A DNA stretch of 64,000 nt, from positions 1 through 64,000 of the forward strand of contig JAUHXC010000048.1 in the NCBI GenBank assembly GCA_030427205.1, in the 5' to 3' direction. This document shows positions 27,318 through 36,955 of this stretch, piece by piece. This DNA is from a bacterium. Lineage in GTDB: Bacteria; Myxococcota_A; Bradymonadia; UBA7976; UBA1532. A program made the position numbers and the translations under genes. The notes beneath the pieces were generated by a model, which was not told the origin of the DNA, ran no database searches, and worked only from the letters and a program-made list of their open reading frames with translations. Numbering within the stretch: the stretch's first letter is position 1; every line of letters starts with the position of its first letter.

Positions 27318-30005
27318 CTATTGCATGCCGTCGGGATCGCCCGGACCATCCGGCCCGAACCCGCCCGGCGGGTCGAACGGGTCGAGGGTGAAGATCAAGA
27401 CCTCGTCCAGCGCCGCGCCGTCGGCGCCGAAGCCGCCGAGCACCACCGCCTCCTGGTCGATGACATCCACGCCGACGTCGGGCTGCACCCGCCGGGAGAC
27501 CGCCGCGTGACCCCGCCGGCGACCGACGCCTTCGGGCAGCCGCACGGTGTACTGCCGGCGCGCGCCGTCGGGCAGGTTGGGGAAGATCAGGTCGACCGCC
27601 GCCGGCAGATCGTCGCCAGCGTCTTCGCCGCCGACCACCAGCCAGGCCGCGGCGTCGAACTCGCCGGTGCCGATGGCGGTGACCGTCGGCCGCCAGCGGG
27701 CCCGACCCAGGGAGCCGAGCGGCCGCGCCTGCTCGCCGTTCTCGTCGATGTCCAGCCGCTGCCAGTCGGCCGTGGCCGGGCCACCGACCGCGCTGCGGCC
27801 GCCGAAGATGTCGACGCGCCCGGTCAGCCCGAGGCAGGCGGCGCCGGTCCTGGCCTGCAGCGCGACGTCGATCTGCCGCCAGTCCTCTCCGGAGCGGTGC
27901 ACCTCGGCGGTCTCGACGAGCGCCGCGCCGTCGTGGCCGCCGAAGATCACCAGGGTATTGTTCGTCGGGCAGGCGGCGGCGTGGATCCGCGCCCGCAGCA
28001 TCGGGTCGACGAAGGGCACGACCTGGGCGAAGTTGACGAAGTCGCCGCCGTTGTGGGCGTCGCCCTCGGCCCGGGACCATCCGCCGAGCAGCCAGCGGGC
28101 GCCCGACGAACCGAATCCGCCGACGGCGCCGTCGACCCAGGGGGCCGTGAGCTGGCCGTCGAGCGGCTGCCAGACCGGCTGAGCGGCCGGCAGGCGCTCG
28201 CAGAGGTCGGTGGCGCTGTAGAGCCCGTCGTCGGGGTCGTCGACCGCGCCGCCGTAGACGTAGATGGCGGGGGCGTTCCAGCTGGCGGCCATGGTCATGA
28301 CGTGGCCCCAGCGGGCGGTGGCCATGTCGGGGCCGGCGCGCCAGACCCGTCCGCCGAGGTAGAGGATCGCCGACTCGGCCGAGGCCCGCTTGTCGGCTTC
28401 GAGGCCCGGGTCGCGGCCGCCGCTGATCGCGATCCGCCCGTCGGGCGCGGCCGCCGCGGCCAGGTCAGCCAGCGGCCGGGGCAGCGCCGGACCGCGGCGC
28501 ACCCGCACGCAAGGCCCGTCGTCGGGGTCGACACCGTCGACCACGAGGCAGCCCGCGGGCAGCGGGTCGTCGATGGGCGGCGGCGGCGGGGTCAGCCGGA
28601 ACCGCAGCACGTCGGTGATCGGGGCCCCGTCACCCGCGGGCCAGCGCACGCCGCCGACCACGACGACCTCGAGGCTGTCGCCGACCCGCAGCGCCCCGGC
28701 CACATGGTGCCGGCGACCGTGGTCGAAAGGCAGCGGCAGCGGATAGGCCACCAGCCGGTCGGCCACCGGATCGTAGAGCTCGACGACGCCGGCATCATCG
28801 CCGCCGACGACCAGCCGCCAGTCGCCATCGGGCGGGCCGATGGGGCTCACGGTGGCGTGCATGCGCGGCGTATGCAGCGCCGGCAGCGGCTCGACGCGGA
28901 TCGTGGGCTCGACGCGCATCCGCCAGGCCTCGCGACCCCCGTCGGGCGCGGCCGCCGTGGCCCCGCCGATCACCAGCGCGCCGTCGGAGAGCGGGGCCGC
29001 CGCGGCGCCGATGCCGCCGAAGAGCGTCCCGCTGACGGCGTCGAAGCGCGCCCCGTCTGCGCGCACGATCTCGGCGATCGTCTCGGGGCCGCCGTTCGCC
29101 TGCCGCCCGCCGACCAGCAGCAGGCGGCCGTCGGGCAGCGGGGCCAGGGCCGCGTCGCTGCGGGCTCGACGCAGGCTGCCCGGCTGGCTGAGCGCGCCGT
29201 CGGGGGTCAGCACGTCGCTGTCGGCGACGGGCGCCTGTCCCGGTCGCACCTGTCCGCCGGCCACCAGGACCCGCTGCTGCTGCAGCGGCGCGGCGGCGGC
29301 GCGCGCTCGACCCGGCTCGAGGGGCCGCGGGTTGCGCTGCCATCGCCCGCCGTCGAAGCGCTCGCTGCTCGCCAGGCCGACCCATTCGCCGTCGCCGTCG
29401 ATCAGGGGCGCGCCGCCGGCGATCACCAGCGCCCCTTCGCCGTCGACCGCCGCGGCGGCGCCCCAGCGGGCCTCGTCGAGCGCCGGGCCCGGAGACCAGG
29501 CGCCGGTGCTCGGGTCGAAGATCCAGGTGCGCTCGTCGGCCTGCACGGCCGCGGCGTACCGGTCATAGCCGCCGGCGACGACCAGCCGCGGGCGCCCGTC
29601 GGGCAGGGTCACCACGCCGCCCGCGGCCTGGATCCGGGCTTCGGGCAGCGGCTCGAGCGCGATCACCTGCAGGCAGGCCCCGTCTTCACCGCCCGGGCCA
29701 TCGAGCGGCTCGAGGCACTCGGCGACCGCCGGCCCGGCGTCGGGGTCGTCGTCGACGAAGCGGTCGGGCGCTGCGTCCCGCGGGCCGTCGGGCCGGTCGC
29801 CGTCGAGCGGCCCGCCGTCGGCCGGGGCGCCGTCGATCCGGGCGTCGTCGGCGGGTGCGCCGTCGTCGACGCGGGCGTCGGGCGCGCCGTCGGGGCCGCG
29901 GTCGGCGCGGGCGTCGACCGGCGTGACCGGCTCGGGCACGTCGACGCAGCCGCCGACGCCCAGCGCAGCCACCAGACCCATCATCCACGCTCTGCTCGCG
30001 CCCAT
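27318..30005 (-). CDS. Kelch-repeat surface lipoprotein
   Basis: 895 residues from the ATG at 30005; a start at 30050 would add 15 residues ahead of the signal. The signal peptide ends in a lipobox (LVAALGVGGC). An Asp/Ala/Pro-rich spacer follows, then many Kelch-type blades with GG doublets, e.g. PRLVVAGGYDRYA, GALVIAGGAPLI, RLLLVGGRQANGG and NTLVIFGGHDG. Two six- or seven-bladed propellers are likely, because the motif set restarts about half way. It is exported and lipid-anchored; the ligand is unknown. It is divergent from the TIGR02757 gene. Confidence 0.8.
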   Translation of the reverse strand: MGASRAWMMGLVAALGVGGCVDVPEPVTPVDARADRGPDGAPDARVDDGAPADDARIDGAPADGGPLDGDRPDGPRDAAPDRFVDDDPDAGPAVAECLEPLDGPGGEDGACLQVIALEPLPEARIQAAGGVVTLPDGRPRLVVAGGYDRYAAAVQADERTWIFDPSTGAWSPGPALDEARWGAAAAVDGEGALVIAGGAPLIDGDGEWVGLASSERFDGGRWQRNPRPLEPGRARAAAAPLQQQRVLVAGGQVRPGQAPVADSDVLTPDGALSQPGSLRRARSDAALAPLPDGRLLLVGGRQANGGPETIAEIVRADGARFDAVSGTLFGGIGAAAAPLSDGALVIGGATAAAPDGGREAWRMRVEPTIRVEPLPALHTPRMHATVSPIGPPDGDWRLVVGGDDAGVVELYDPVADRLVAYPLPLPFDHGRRHHVAGALRVGDSLEVVVVGGVRWPAGDGAPITDVLRFRLTPPPPPIDDPLPAGCLVVDGVDPDDGPCVRVRRGPALPRPLADLAAAAAPDGRIAISGGRDPGLEADKRASAESAILYLGGRVWRAGPDMATARWGHVMTMAASWNAPAIYVYGGAVDDPDDGLYSATDLCERLPAAQPVWQPLDGQLTAPWVDGAVGGFGSSGARWLLGGWSRAEGDAHNGGDFVNFAQVVPFVDPMLRARIHAAACPTNNTLVIFGGHDGAALVETAEVHRSGEDWRQIDVALQARTGAACLGLTGRVDIFGGRSAVGGPATADWQRLDIDENGEQARPLGSLGRARWRPTVTAIGTGEFDAAAWLVVGGEDAGDDLPAAVDLIFPNLPDGARRQYTVRLPEGVGRRRGHAAVSRRVQPDVGVDVIDQEAVVLGGFGADGAALDEVLIFTLDPFDPPGGFGPDGPGDPDGMQ

Positions 30006-30099
30006 CGCCGCGCCTCCCGGCCTCGATCGTGATGGCCCGAGACTGCGCATCCCCCGGCGGGTGAATCAAGGCCCCCCGCTCCTGCTACCATCGCGGCCG

Positions 30100-30963
30100 A
30101 TGGCTGCCTCCGCTCCCCAACTCGACCTGCTGCGCGCCGAGCTCGACGCCCTGATCGCGGCCCATGACCCCGCCGAGCGGCGGGCGGCCGATCCGATCGC
30201 GTTCCCCCACCGTTGGCCGGCGGGGCCCGACCGGGAGGTGGTCGCGCTCTTCGCCGGGCTGATGGCCTATGGCCGGGCCGATCTGATCGCCCGCGCGCTC
30301 GACGACATCGTGCCCCGCATGGGCCCCGCGCCGGCCCGGGCGGCGGCGGCGGACGACCTCGCCGGGGCCCGCCGCCGGTTCGAGGGGGTGGTCTATCGCT
30401 TCACCCGCGGAGAAGATCTGGCGCGGCTGTGGGTCGGGCTGGGGGCGCTGATCCGGCGCCACGGCTCCCTGGGGGCCGCCGCGCGTCACTTCGACGACCC
30501 CCGCTCAGAGACCCTGCGCCCGCTGCTCATCGGCCTCAGGGCGGCCCTGATGGCCCCCAGCGCCGATCTGCCCGACCGGCGGGGTTTCCGCCACCTGCTG
30601 GCCGATCCGGCGGGCAGCTCGGCGAGCAAGCGCTGGCACATGTGGCTGCGCTGGATGGTGCGCGGGCCCGATCCGATCGACTTCGGCGACTGGCGCGACC
30701 TGGGCCCGCAGCGGCTGCTGATGCCGGTCGATACCCACGTGCACCGCATCGGCGCCTTCGTGGGGCTGACGACGCGCAAGACCGCCGACCTGCGCTGCGC
30801 CCGCGAGATCACCGAGGCCCTGCGCCGGCTGTGCCCCGACGATCCGCTGCGCTACGACTTCGCCCTGGCCCACCTGGGCATCAGCGGCCGCTGCCCCCGG
30901 CGGCGGGTGGCGGCGATCTGCGTCGAATGTCCGATCCGGCGGATCTGCCAGCTGCCCCCGTGA
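30100..30963 (+). CDS. TIGR02757/DUF2400 family protein
   Basis: 287 residues, matching the normal size of this uncharacterised bacterial family. Recognisable parts are DREVVALFAGLMAYGRADLI, KRWHMWLRWMVRGPDPIDFG, LLMPVDTHVHRIG and the C-terminal HLGISGRCPRR with a terminal cluster CVECPIRRIC. The Cys pattern resembles the iron-sulfur loop of HhH-GPD DNA glycosylases, suggesting DNA binding, but no activity is known. TACCAT at 30086-30091 lies 8 bp before the ATG and may be a -10 element for a leaderless message. Confidence 0.85.
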   Translation: MAASAPQLDLLRAELDALIAAHDPAERRAADPIAFPHRWPAGPDREVVALFAGLMAYGRADLIARALDDIVPRMGPAPARAAAADDLAGARRRFEGVVYRFTRGEDLARLWVGLGALIRRHGSLGAAARHFDDPRSETLRPLLIGLRAALMAPSADLPDRRGFRHLLADPAGSSASKRWHMWLRWMVRGPDPIDFGDWRDLGPQRLLMPVDTHVHRIGAFVGLTTRKTADLRCAREITEALRRLCPDDPLRYDFALAHLGISGRCPRRRVAAICVECPIRRICQLPP

Positions 30964-30985
30964 CATCTGACGACGAGATGCGCTC

Positions 30986-31006
30986 TTGCAAGTGTTGCTA
31001 CAACAC
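30986..31006. promoter_or_regulatory. Inverted repeat GTGTTG-N3-CAACAC upstream of lipoprotein gene
   Basis: GTGTTG at 30992-30997 and CAACAC at 31001-31006 form a perfect 6-bp inverted repeat. It overlaps a promoter-like TTGCAA (30986) and TACAAC. No T-tract follows, so an operator is more likely than a terminator. Confidence 0.45.
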
Positions 31007-31035
31007 CGCACGCACACCGGCCGAGAGGTGAACCG

Positions 31036-32490
31036 ATGAATCGCACGACCGCGCTGCTGATCCCGCTGCTGCTGGCCTCGGGGCTGTGGGCCTGTGACGA
31101 GGCCGGCCGCAGCCGCACCGACGCCGGCGGCGATACGCCGGCCGACCGCGGCGGCCTGGACGGGGCCGTCGACGTCGAGGTCGACGGCGACAGCCCCGAG
31201 CCGGAGCCCGATCCGGGCATCGACGCGGGCCCCGACGCCGCGCCGCTCGACGCCGGCGGGCCCGACTTCGGCCCGCCGATGGACGAGGTGTGCAACGGCG
31301 ACGACGACGACTTCGACGGGCTCATCGACGAAGAGGTGGCCAACATCTGCGGCGGCTGCGGCGGCCTGCCGCCCGAGGGCTGTCAGGCGTGGCGCTTCAG
31401 CTTGCTCCAGGATCCCGACGGCACGCTGCTGCCCTTCCGCACCGTGGGCCTGCAGGCGCAGGTGCAGGGCAGCTCCGAGCGGCAGGTCGAAGGCGCCGAC
31501 TGCCGGGTCCTGCGGCTGGCGGAGGCCCCCGACCCCGACGGGCACCTGGGCATCGTCAACATCGACGGCTCGCAGGCGATGCTCAACCTGGTGCCCACCT
31601 TCGACGCGGCCCGCGGCGGCTTCAGCTACGACAACAGCCCCGAGCTGGGGCGGGTCGGGCTCTACATGGGCGGCGAGGTGGTCGACATCCGCACCGGCGG
31701 GGGCTCGCAGACCGGGCCCTTCGAGCTGTCGGTCACCACGCCGCCGGTGCTCGAAGGCGTCGCCGAGGCGGCGCTGCGCGATGTGCTCGATGCGGCCCGC
31801 GGCGAGGGGGACGACGGACCGCTGTCGGTGAGCTGGCAGGCCGAGCGGGCGCAGCGGCGCAGCCGGGTGCGGCTCTTCGTCGGCGGCAGCAAGCCGGTCT
31901 ACGGGGCCACCCGGCTCTACCGGGCCATCGAGTACTACCAGCTCGACGCCCGGCTGCAGGACGACGGCGAGGTGGTGCTGCCGCCGGGCTTCATGGGCGC
32001 CGGCCTGCCGGCGAGCTCGATCTGGGTCTACGCGGTGCGCGAGGGCCTGCGCCGGCTGCCGGTGGGCCCGCACGCCATCGAGGTGGTCACCGGGCAGCGG
32101 GTCGAGCTGCGCGAGTCGGGGGCCGGCGAGCCGCCGGAGGGGGCCGAGGCGCCGTTCCAGATCCTCGCGCCGGACCCCAACGCGCCGGCGTTCGTCGCCG
32201 GCGAGCCGCTCGAGGTCATGTGGAGCCCGCTGCCCGAGGGCACCGGCCCGCTCGAGCTGGTGCTCTCGTATCGCGACCCGCTGGCCGGCGAGGCGGTCCA
32301 GATCGACTGCGCCGTCGACGATCCGGCCGCCGGCGCCCTGACGCTGCCGCCGGAGTTCACCGCCGGGCTGACCCTGGAGGCCTTCGCCCAGCTCACGCTG
32401 CGCTGGGGGCTGACCGAGGCCGAGCTGGCCGCGCCCGACAGCGGCGTCTTCAGCCGGGCGGTGAGCATGATCCTGCGGCTGGATCGCTGA
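31036..32490 (+). CDS. Surface lipoprotein with MopE-type metal-binding motif
   Basis: 484 residues. The signal peptide has lipobox LASGLWAC. A long Asp/Pro/Gly/Glu-rich spacer follows, then CNGDDDDFDGLIDEE, the MopE-type putative metal-binding motif common in myxobacterial exoproteins, and a small Cys cluster (ICGGCGGLPPEGC). The remaining about 370 residues are beta-rich and not recognised. The ribosome site GAGAGG precedes the ATG. Confidence 0.7.
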   Translation: MNRTTALLIPLLLASGLWACDEAGRSRTDAGGDTPADRGGLDGAVDVEVDGDSPEPEPDPGIDAGPDAAPLDAGGPDFGPPMDEVCNGDDDDFDGLIDEEVANICGGCGGLPPEGCQAWRFSLLQDPDGTLLPFRTVGLQAQVQGSSERQVEGADCRVLRLAEAPDPDGHLGIVNIDGSQAMLNLVPTFDAARGGFSYDNSPELGRVGLYMGGEVVDIRTGGGSQTGPFELSVTTPPVLEGVAEAALRDVLDAARGEGDDGPLSVSWQAERAQRRSRVRLFVGGSKPVYGATRLYRAIEYYQLDARLQDDGEVVLPPGFMGAGLPASSIWVYAVREGLRRLPVGPHAIEVVTGQRVELRESGAGEPPEGAEAPFQILAPDPNAPAFVAGEPLEVMWSPLPEGTGPLELVLSYRDPLAGEAVQIDCAVDDPAAGALTLPPEFTAGLTLEAFAQLTLRWGLTEAELAAPDSGVFSRAVSMILRLDR

Positions 32491-32577
32491 GCGGGGCTGG
32501 CGTCTGCCCGCCCGAACCGCTGCGGGCGCGCGCGGCGAATGGCGCGACCCGGGCGACCCGGATAAAGTCACCGCGGG

Positions 32578-34929
32578 ATGGATCGCCTTTGCCCCAAGTG
32601 CGGCCAGCGCTACCGCGCCGACGTCGCCATCTGCCCGGTGCACCGGGTCGCGCTGGTCGAGGACCCCTTCATCGGCCGCTCGCTGGGTGAGTTCGACATC
32701 GTCGGCTTCCTCGGCTCGGGGGCGATGGGCGTCGTCTATCGGGCCGAGCCGCCGTCGGCGATCAAGATCCTCAACGTGGTGCGGGCGCGCATGCAGCCCG
32801 AGCTGGTGCGCCGGTTCGAACTCGAGGCCAAGGCCATCGCCCGCCTCGAGAGCCCGCACGTCGTGCGGCTCTACGACGCGGGCACCACCGGCGACGGGCA
32901 CTTGTACATCACGATGGAGCTGCTGCGCGGGCAGACCCTCGACGATCTGATCCGCGCGCGGCGCACGCTGGGGCCCGAGCGCTCGGCCGACATCGTCTTC
33001 CAGGCGGCCTCGGCGCTCGGCGAGGCCCACGACAAGTGGGTGGTGCACCGGGACGTCAAGCCCGACAACCTCTACCTCGAGTCGGGCGAGGGCGGCCGGG
33101 ACTTCGTGCGGGTGCTCGACTTCGGGGTGGTGCGCATCAACTCCGACAGCGTCGCCCGCTCGATCACCGGCACGGTGGCCGGCACGCCGGCCTATATGTC
33201 GCCCGAGCAGCTCAAGAGCGAGAAGGACATCGACGGGCGGACCGACATCTACTCGCTGGGGGTGGTGCTGTATCAGGGGCTGGCCGGGCGCAACCCGTTC
33301 CAGGGCGAGGGCCTGATGCAGACCATCCAGCGGCACCTCTACGAGCCGGTGCCGCCGCTGCCCGCCGAGGTGCCGCCGGCGCTCGCCGAGCTGACGCTGC
33401 GCATGCTGGCCAAGGCCCGCGAAGACCGCCCGCAGACGATGGCCGAGGTGCAGCACGCCCTGATCGAGATGGGGCTGGCCCCCGACCCGCCGGTGCGCCT
33501 CGCCGGGCCGGTGGGGGACCACCTGGCGCCCGAGGCCCCCGAGCGGCGCTGGGCTGCGCTCGAGACCGACCCGGCGTTTCAGCGCGCCCGTCAGATCACC
33601 CCCGTCGCCCGCCCGGTCGACCCGCCGAGCCTGGACACCGACGGCCCCGACGGGCTCGACGGCTTCGACGCGCCCGCGCCGCCGGCCCCGGCCCCGGCCA
33701 CGCTCGACCCGGCCGACGATCCCTTTGCGCTGTCCGAGAGCGCGTTGCCCGAGAGCGCGCTGCCCGGCGCCCGTCGACCCGGCCCGCGCGGCAGCCACAT
33801 CGAACCCCTTCAGCCGCGCGACCGCGCCGCCGAGCGGCGACCGACCGATCGCCGGCCCGCGGCTCAGCGGTCGGCGGAGCGCGGTCGGGATGACCCCTGG
33901 CGCAATACGGCGCCGCCGGCGGATCGGCCGTCGATCGACATCCCCGCGGCCCGGCTGCCCGCCGCGCCCGCCGCGCCGCCGACCACTGCGCCGTCCACAG
34001 CGCCGCCCGCCGAGGCGCCGGTCGATCCGGCGCTGCGCACCTGGGTCGACGTCGACGGCGAGCTGGACCTGCCGCCCGAGCCGCCTCAGCCTCGCCGACG
34101 GCTGTGGGCCACCGGGCTGGTCTTCGTCCTGGGGGTCGGCACGGGCGTCGGGCTGACGGCCCACTTCGCCGGGCAGGCGTCCGACCCGCGGCCCACGATC
34201 GAGGCGCCCGCCGCCGGCGAGCTGGCGCGGCGGGCCCGGGCGGCGCTCGAGTCCGAGCAGTGGACCACCGCCCTGGCCGCCGCCGAGCAGCTGACCCGCC
34301 TGCGGCCCGACGATACGGTCGCCCGACGGCTGCGGGAGACCGCCGCCGCCGAGGCCGCCGCCGCCCAGACCTTCGCCGAGCTGCTCGAGCGCATCGCCGA
34401 CGAGCAGTGGACGGCGGCCCGGGCGCGGGCGACGGCCTTCCCGCCCACGAGCGTCTACGGGCCCCGGGCGCAGGCGCTGCTGCCGCTCATCGACGAGGGC
34501 GTGGCCGCCGACCGGCTCGAAGAGGGTTTGACCCGGGCGCTGCACGGCCAGTGGGCCGCCGCCGCCGAGGTGCACGACGCGCTCGCCGCCACGGCTCAGC
34601 CGCCCGCGCAGATCGCGCTGCTCGAGGGCGCCCTGCGGCGCAAGCGGTTCAAGCCGACCCCGGCCACCGAGCACCGCCTCGAGGCCCGCCGGCGCATGCA
34701 GGCCGGCGAGTACCGCCTGGCCATCACCCGACTGCGCCAGGCGGCGGCCGACCTGGGGCAGCCCGACAAGCGCATCAGCCGCCGCCTGTGCGCCGCCCAC
34801 CGGGCCCTCGGCGAGTTCGACGCCGCCCGGGAGCACGCCCAGGCCTGGCGCACCCTCGAACGCGACCCGCGCTACGCGCCGGTGGTGGCCCACATCGTCG
34901 ATCGCCTCGACGCCCGCCTCACCCGCTGA
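32578..34929 (+). CDS. Ser/Thr protein kinase with zinc-ribbon N-terminus, membrane segment and helical repeats
   Basis: 783 residues. The N-terminus has a CPKCG...CPVHR zinc-ribbon-like motif, common in myxobacterial kinases. The kinase domain follows with glycine loop FLGSGAMGVVYRAE, AIKIL lysine, catalytic VVHRDVKPDNLYLE, metal-binding LDFGVVR and GTPAYMSPEQ, so it should be active. A proline/alanine-rich linker leads to a transmembrane helix (WATGLVFVLGVGTGVGLTA) and an about 250-residue TPR-like helical region outside the cytoplasm. It probably senses an envelope signal. It is the only kinase in the window. Confidence 0.9.
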   Translation: MDRLCPKCGQRYRADVAICPVHRVALVEDPFIGRSLGEFDIVGFLGSGAMGVVYRAEPPSAIKILNVVRARMQPELVRRFELEAKAIARLESPHVVRLYDAGTTGDGHLYITMELLRGQTLDDLIRARRTLGPERSADIVFQAASALGEAHDKWVVHRDVKPDNLYLESGEGGRDFVRVLDFGVVRINSDSVARSITGTVAGTPAYMSPEQLKSEKDIDGRTDIYSLGVVLYQGLAGRNPFQGEGLMQTIQRHLYEPVPPLPAEVPPALAELTLRMLAKAREDRPQTMAEVQHALIEMGLAPDPPVRLAGPVGDHLAPEAPERRWAALETDPAFQRARQITPVARPVDPPSLDTDGPDGLDGFDAPAPPAPAPATLDPADDPFALSESALPESALPGARRPGPRGSHIEPLQPRDRAAERRPTDRRPAAQRSAERGRDDPWRNTAPPADRPSIDIPAARLPAAPAAPPTTAPSTAPPAEAPVDPALRTWVDVDGELDLPPEPPQPRRRLWATGLVFVLGVGTGVGLTAHFAGQASDPRPTIEAPAAGELARRARAALESEQWTTALAAAEQLTRLRPDDTVARRLRETAAAEAAAAQTFAELLERIADEQWTAARARATAFPPTSVYGPRAQALLPLIDEGVAADRLEEGLTRALHGQWAAAAEVHDALAATAQPPAQIALLEGALRRKRFKPTPATEHRLEARRRMQAGEYRLAITRLRQAAADLGQPDKRISRRLCAAHRALGEFDAAREHAQAWRTLERDPRYAPVVAHIVDRLDARLTR

Positions 34930-35044
34930 TCCGCCGATCGCGATCGGCGACCCGTCGCCGATCGGCCCGCTGCCGGCTTCGTCGCCGGCCGCCAAAGCCC
35001 GTCATCACCATGGCAGGCGCCGCGCGGGCATCTCCCACAAACCC

Positions 35045-35279
35045 TGTACAACCTGATTCACGCTCTCGGTTCGTCCAACCTTGTACACGCTGAACATCCG
35101 CCGGGGCTCGGGCTTCGTGTTCAGGTTTTGAACCGGATGAACACCGCCTGAGAGCCTTGTATCCGCTGTGCAACAGACTGTTGCAGGGCCCCAAACCGGC
35201 GTTTGCTCTACCGGGGGAGAAAAAAATCGTCGAAGGCCCCTACAAACGTTTGACACGCCCGGCGATTATTCATACCTTG
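35045..35279 (+). promoter_or_regulatory. Complex promoter region of the ECF sigma gene
   Basis: The 388-bp gap 34930-35317 contains no credible gene. A strong promoter is TTGACA (35250-35255), 17 bp, TACCTT (35273-35278). The palindrome CAAACGTTTG (35243-35252) overlaps the -35. TGCAACAG-A-CTGTTGCA (35169-35185) is a perfect 8+8 inverted repeat. TGTACA occurs at 35045 and 35092. This concentration of dyads suggests binding by one or more dimeric regulators, with the downstream MerR-B12 protein the obvious candidate. Confidence 0.6.
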
Positions 35280-35317
35280 AACACGGTCGCACCACATCAA
35301 CCCAGCAGGACGATGTC

Positions 35318-35911
35318 ATGAGCAAAAAGTCGAGCCGCAATACCATGAGTCTGTCCGAGGAGCGCGCGCTCGTCGCCCGCGCTCAGGGCGGCGATCAGCG
35401 GGCTCTCAACACCCTCATCGAGGCCAACTACACGGCCATGTATCACCTGGCGCTGAAGTACACCCGCGATCCCGACCGGGCCCGCGACGCGACTCAGGAG
35501 AGCTGCGTGCAGGTGCTGCGGCACCTGGGTCAGTTCCGCTCCGAGGCGCGCTTCTCGAGTTGGATGGCGCGCATCGTCATCAACTCGGCCCGGCTGCGCT
35601 ACCGCGGTGAGAAGCGGCTGGTGCCGATGGGTGACGGGCTGTCGGCCGACCGCCCGGCCAAGGGCCCGGCGCCCGAGCAGCGGGTGGGCGACAAGCAGCT
35701 GCTCGACCTCGTCGACCGCTTCCTTCAGGACGGCCGCGACGGCGACTACCAGCTCTTCGTGCGCCGCTTCATCGACGGCGAGTCGGTCAAGGACATCAGC
35801 AACGACACCGGCATCTCGGTGCCGGCGATCAAGACCCGCGTCCACCGGGCCCGTCAGCGGCTCAAGGCGCAGTCGCGCAACTCGCGCTGGGGCATGCCGC
35901 TCCAGAGCTGA
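35318..35911 (+). CDS. ECF-type RNA polymerase sigma factor
   Basis: 197 residues from the ATG at 35318, placed 40 bp after a TTGACA/TACCTT promoter. Region 2 is seen as NTLIEANYTAMYHLALKYTR, RARDATQESCVQVLRHLGQF and FSSWMARIVINSARLRYR. Region 4 is FIDGESVKDISNDTG followed by ISVPAIKTRVHRARQRLKAQ. No anti-sigma gene is adjacent; instead a MerR-family B12-binding regulator follows after 59 bp. That arrangement resembles LitS/LitR pairs known for light-responsive control, so light or cobalamin regulation is a reasonable inference. Confidence 0.88.
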   Translation: MSKKSSRNTMSLSEERALVARAQGGDQRALNTLIEANYTAMYHLALKYTRDPDRARDATQESCVQVLRHLGQFRSEARFSSWMARIVINSARLRYRGEKRLVPMGDGLSADRPAKGPAPEQRVGDKQLLDLVDRFLQDGRDGDYQLFVRRFIDGESVKDISNDTGISVPAIKTRVHRARQRLKAQSRNSRWGMPLQS

Positions 35912-35970
35912 GCCGGCGCTGATCCCAGTACCCGTACCGAGACCCGACCGCCGCACTCTCCGAGGTCGAA

Positions 35971-36924
35971 GTGAGCGATCCCGGCCGATACCGCATTCAG
36001 ACCGTCGCCGACATGACCGGTGTCTCGGCAGCGACGCTGCGCCAATGGGAGCGGCGCTATGGGGTGCCTTCACCCGACCGCACCGAGTCCGCCTACCGGG
36101 TCTACAGCGCGCGTGACGTCGACCAGATCCGGCGCATGGTCGCGCTGGGTGAGCAGGGCGTCTCGCCGTCGGAGGCGTCGCGGCTCGTCGTCGCCGAAGA
36201 CGCCGCTGTGGCGCGCGAGGTCGATACGATCGACCCGTCGCTCGGCGAGACCGTGCTCGACGAGCTCGACCCCTACTTCGAAGCCCGCCGCCGCATCATC
36301 GAGACCGTCGAGCAATACGACTTCGACGGCCTCGCGGCGGTGATGCGCAAGCTGCTCTACCTGGGCAACGCGGTCTCGCTCTTCGAGCGGATCATCGCGC
36401 CGACCATGCGCGAGATCGGGCAGCGCTGGCACGACGGCACGCTGTCTGTCGCCCAGGAGCACATGGCCAGCGAGGCGGTCGGCCAGCTGATGCACCAGCT
36501 GCTGCCGCTCGTCCAGCCCGAGGAGTCCGACCTGACCGCGGCGCTGGCCTGCATGGGCGAAGATACCCACAGCCTGCCGCTGTACGGGGTCGGCTTCCGG
36601 CTGGCGCAGTGGGGCTACCGCTCGATGGTGCTCGGCGCGCGTACGCCGCCGGACGCCATCGCGGCGATCCGCGCCAATACCGAGCTGACGGTCATCGGGC
36701 TCTCGATCACCCTCGCGCCGGCCGAGATGAAGGCCCAGCGCATGGTGCAGGCCTACGCCGAGTCGGCGGGCGATGTGCCGTGGATGGTCGGCGGGCGCGG
36801 CGCTCGGCCGATGGCCCCGCTGGTCGAGAAGGCGGGTGGCCTCGTGGCGCCCACCGACGCCGCCGGGTTGCGGGCGTTGATGCAGCGCCTGGCCGCGCGC
36901 AGGCGCGGCCAGCGCTCGGGCTGA
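35971..36924 (+). CDS. MerR-family regulator with cobalamin-binding domain (CarH/LitR type)
   Basis: 317 residues from a GTG start. The MerR winged helix is RIQTVADMTGVSAATLRQWE then RRYGVPSPDRTESAYRVYSA. A helical cap follows, with IAPTMREIGQRWHDGTLSVA and QEHMASEAVGQLMHQLLPL. The C-terminal Rossmann-like B12 domain has GEDTHSLPLYGVGFRLAQWG, including the DxH whose histidine is the usual lower axial ligand, but the canonical DxHxxG glycine is displaced. Such proteins use adenosylcobalamin as a light sensor to control carotenoid or photolyase genes. Neither of those is in this window, so the regulon is unknown. Confidence 0.88.
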   Translation: MSDPGRYRIQTVADMTGVSAATLRQWERRYGVPSPDRTESAYRVYSARDVDQIRRMVALGEQGVSPSEASRLVVAEDAAVAREVDTIDPSLGETVLDELDPYFEARRRIIETVEQYDFDGLAAVMRKLLYLGNAVSLFERIIAPTMREIGQRWHDGTLSVAQEHMASEAVGQLMHQLLPLVQPEESDLTAALACMGEDTHSLPLYGVGFRLAQWGYRSMVLGARTPPDAIAAIRANTELTVIGLSITLAPAEMKAQRMVQAYAESAGDVPWMVGGRGARPMAPLVEKAGGLVAPTDAAGLRALMQRLAARRRGQRSG

Positions 36925-36955
36925 GCCCGCCGCGCCGGGCGCTGGGGGCGGAGTC

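Noticed and set aside
35005..35256. Minus-strand frame upstream of the ECF sigma gene
   Set aside because: It spans the promoter, dyads and AT-rich DNA, and has no protein-like pattern.
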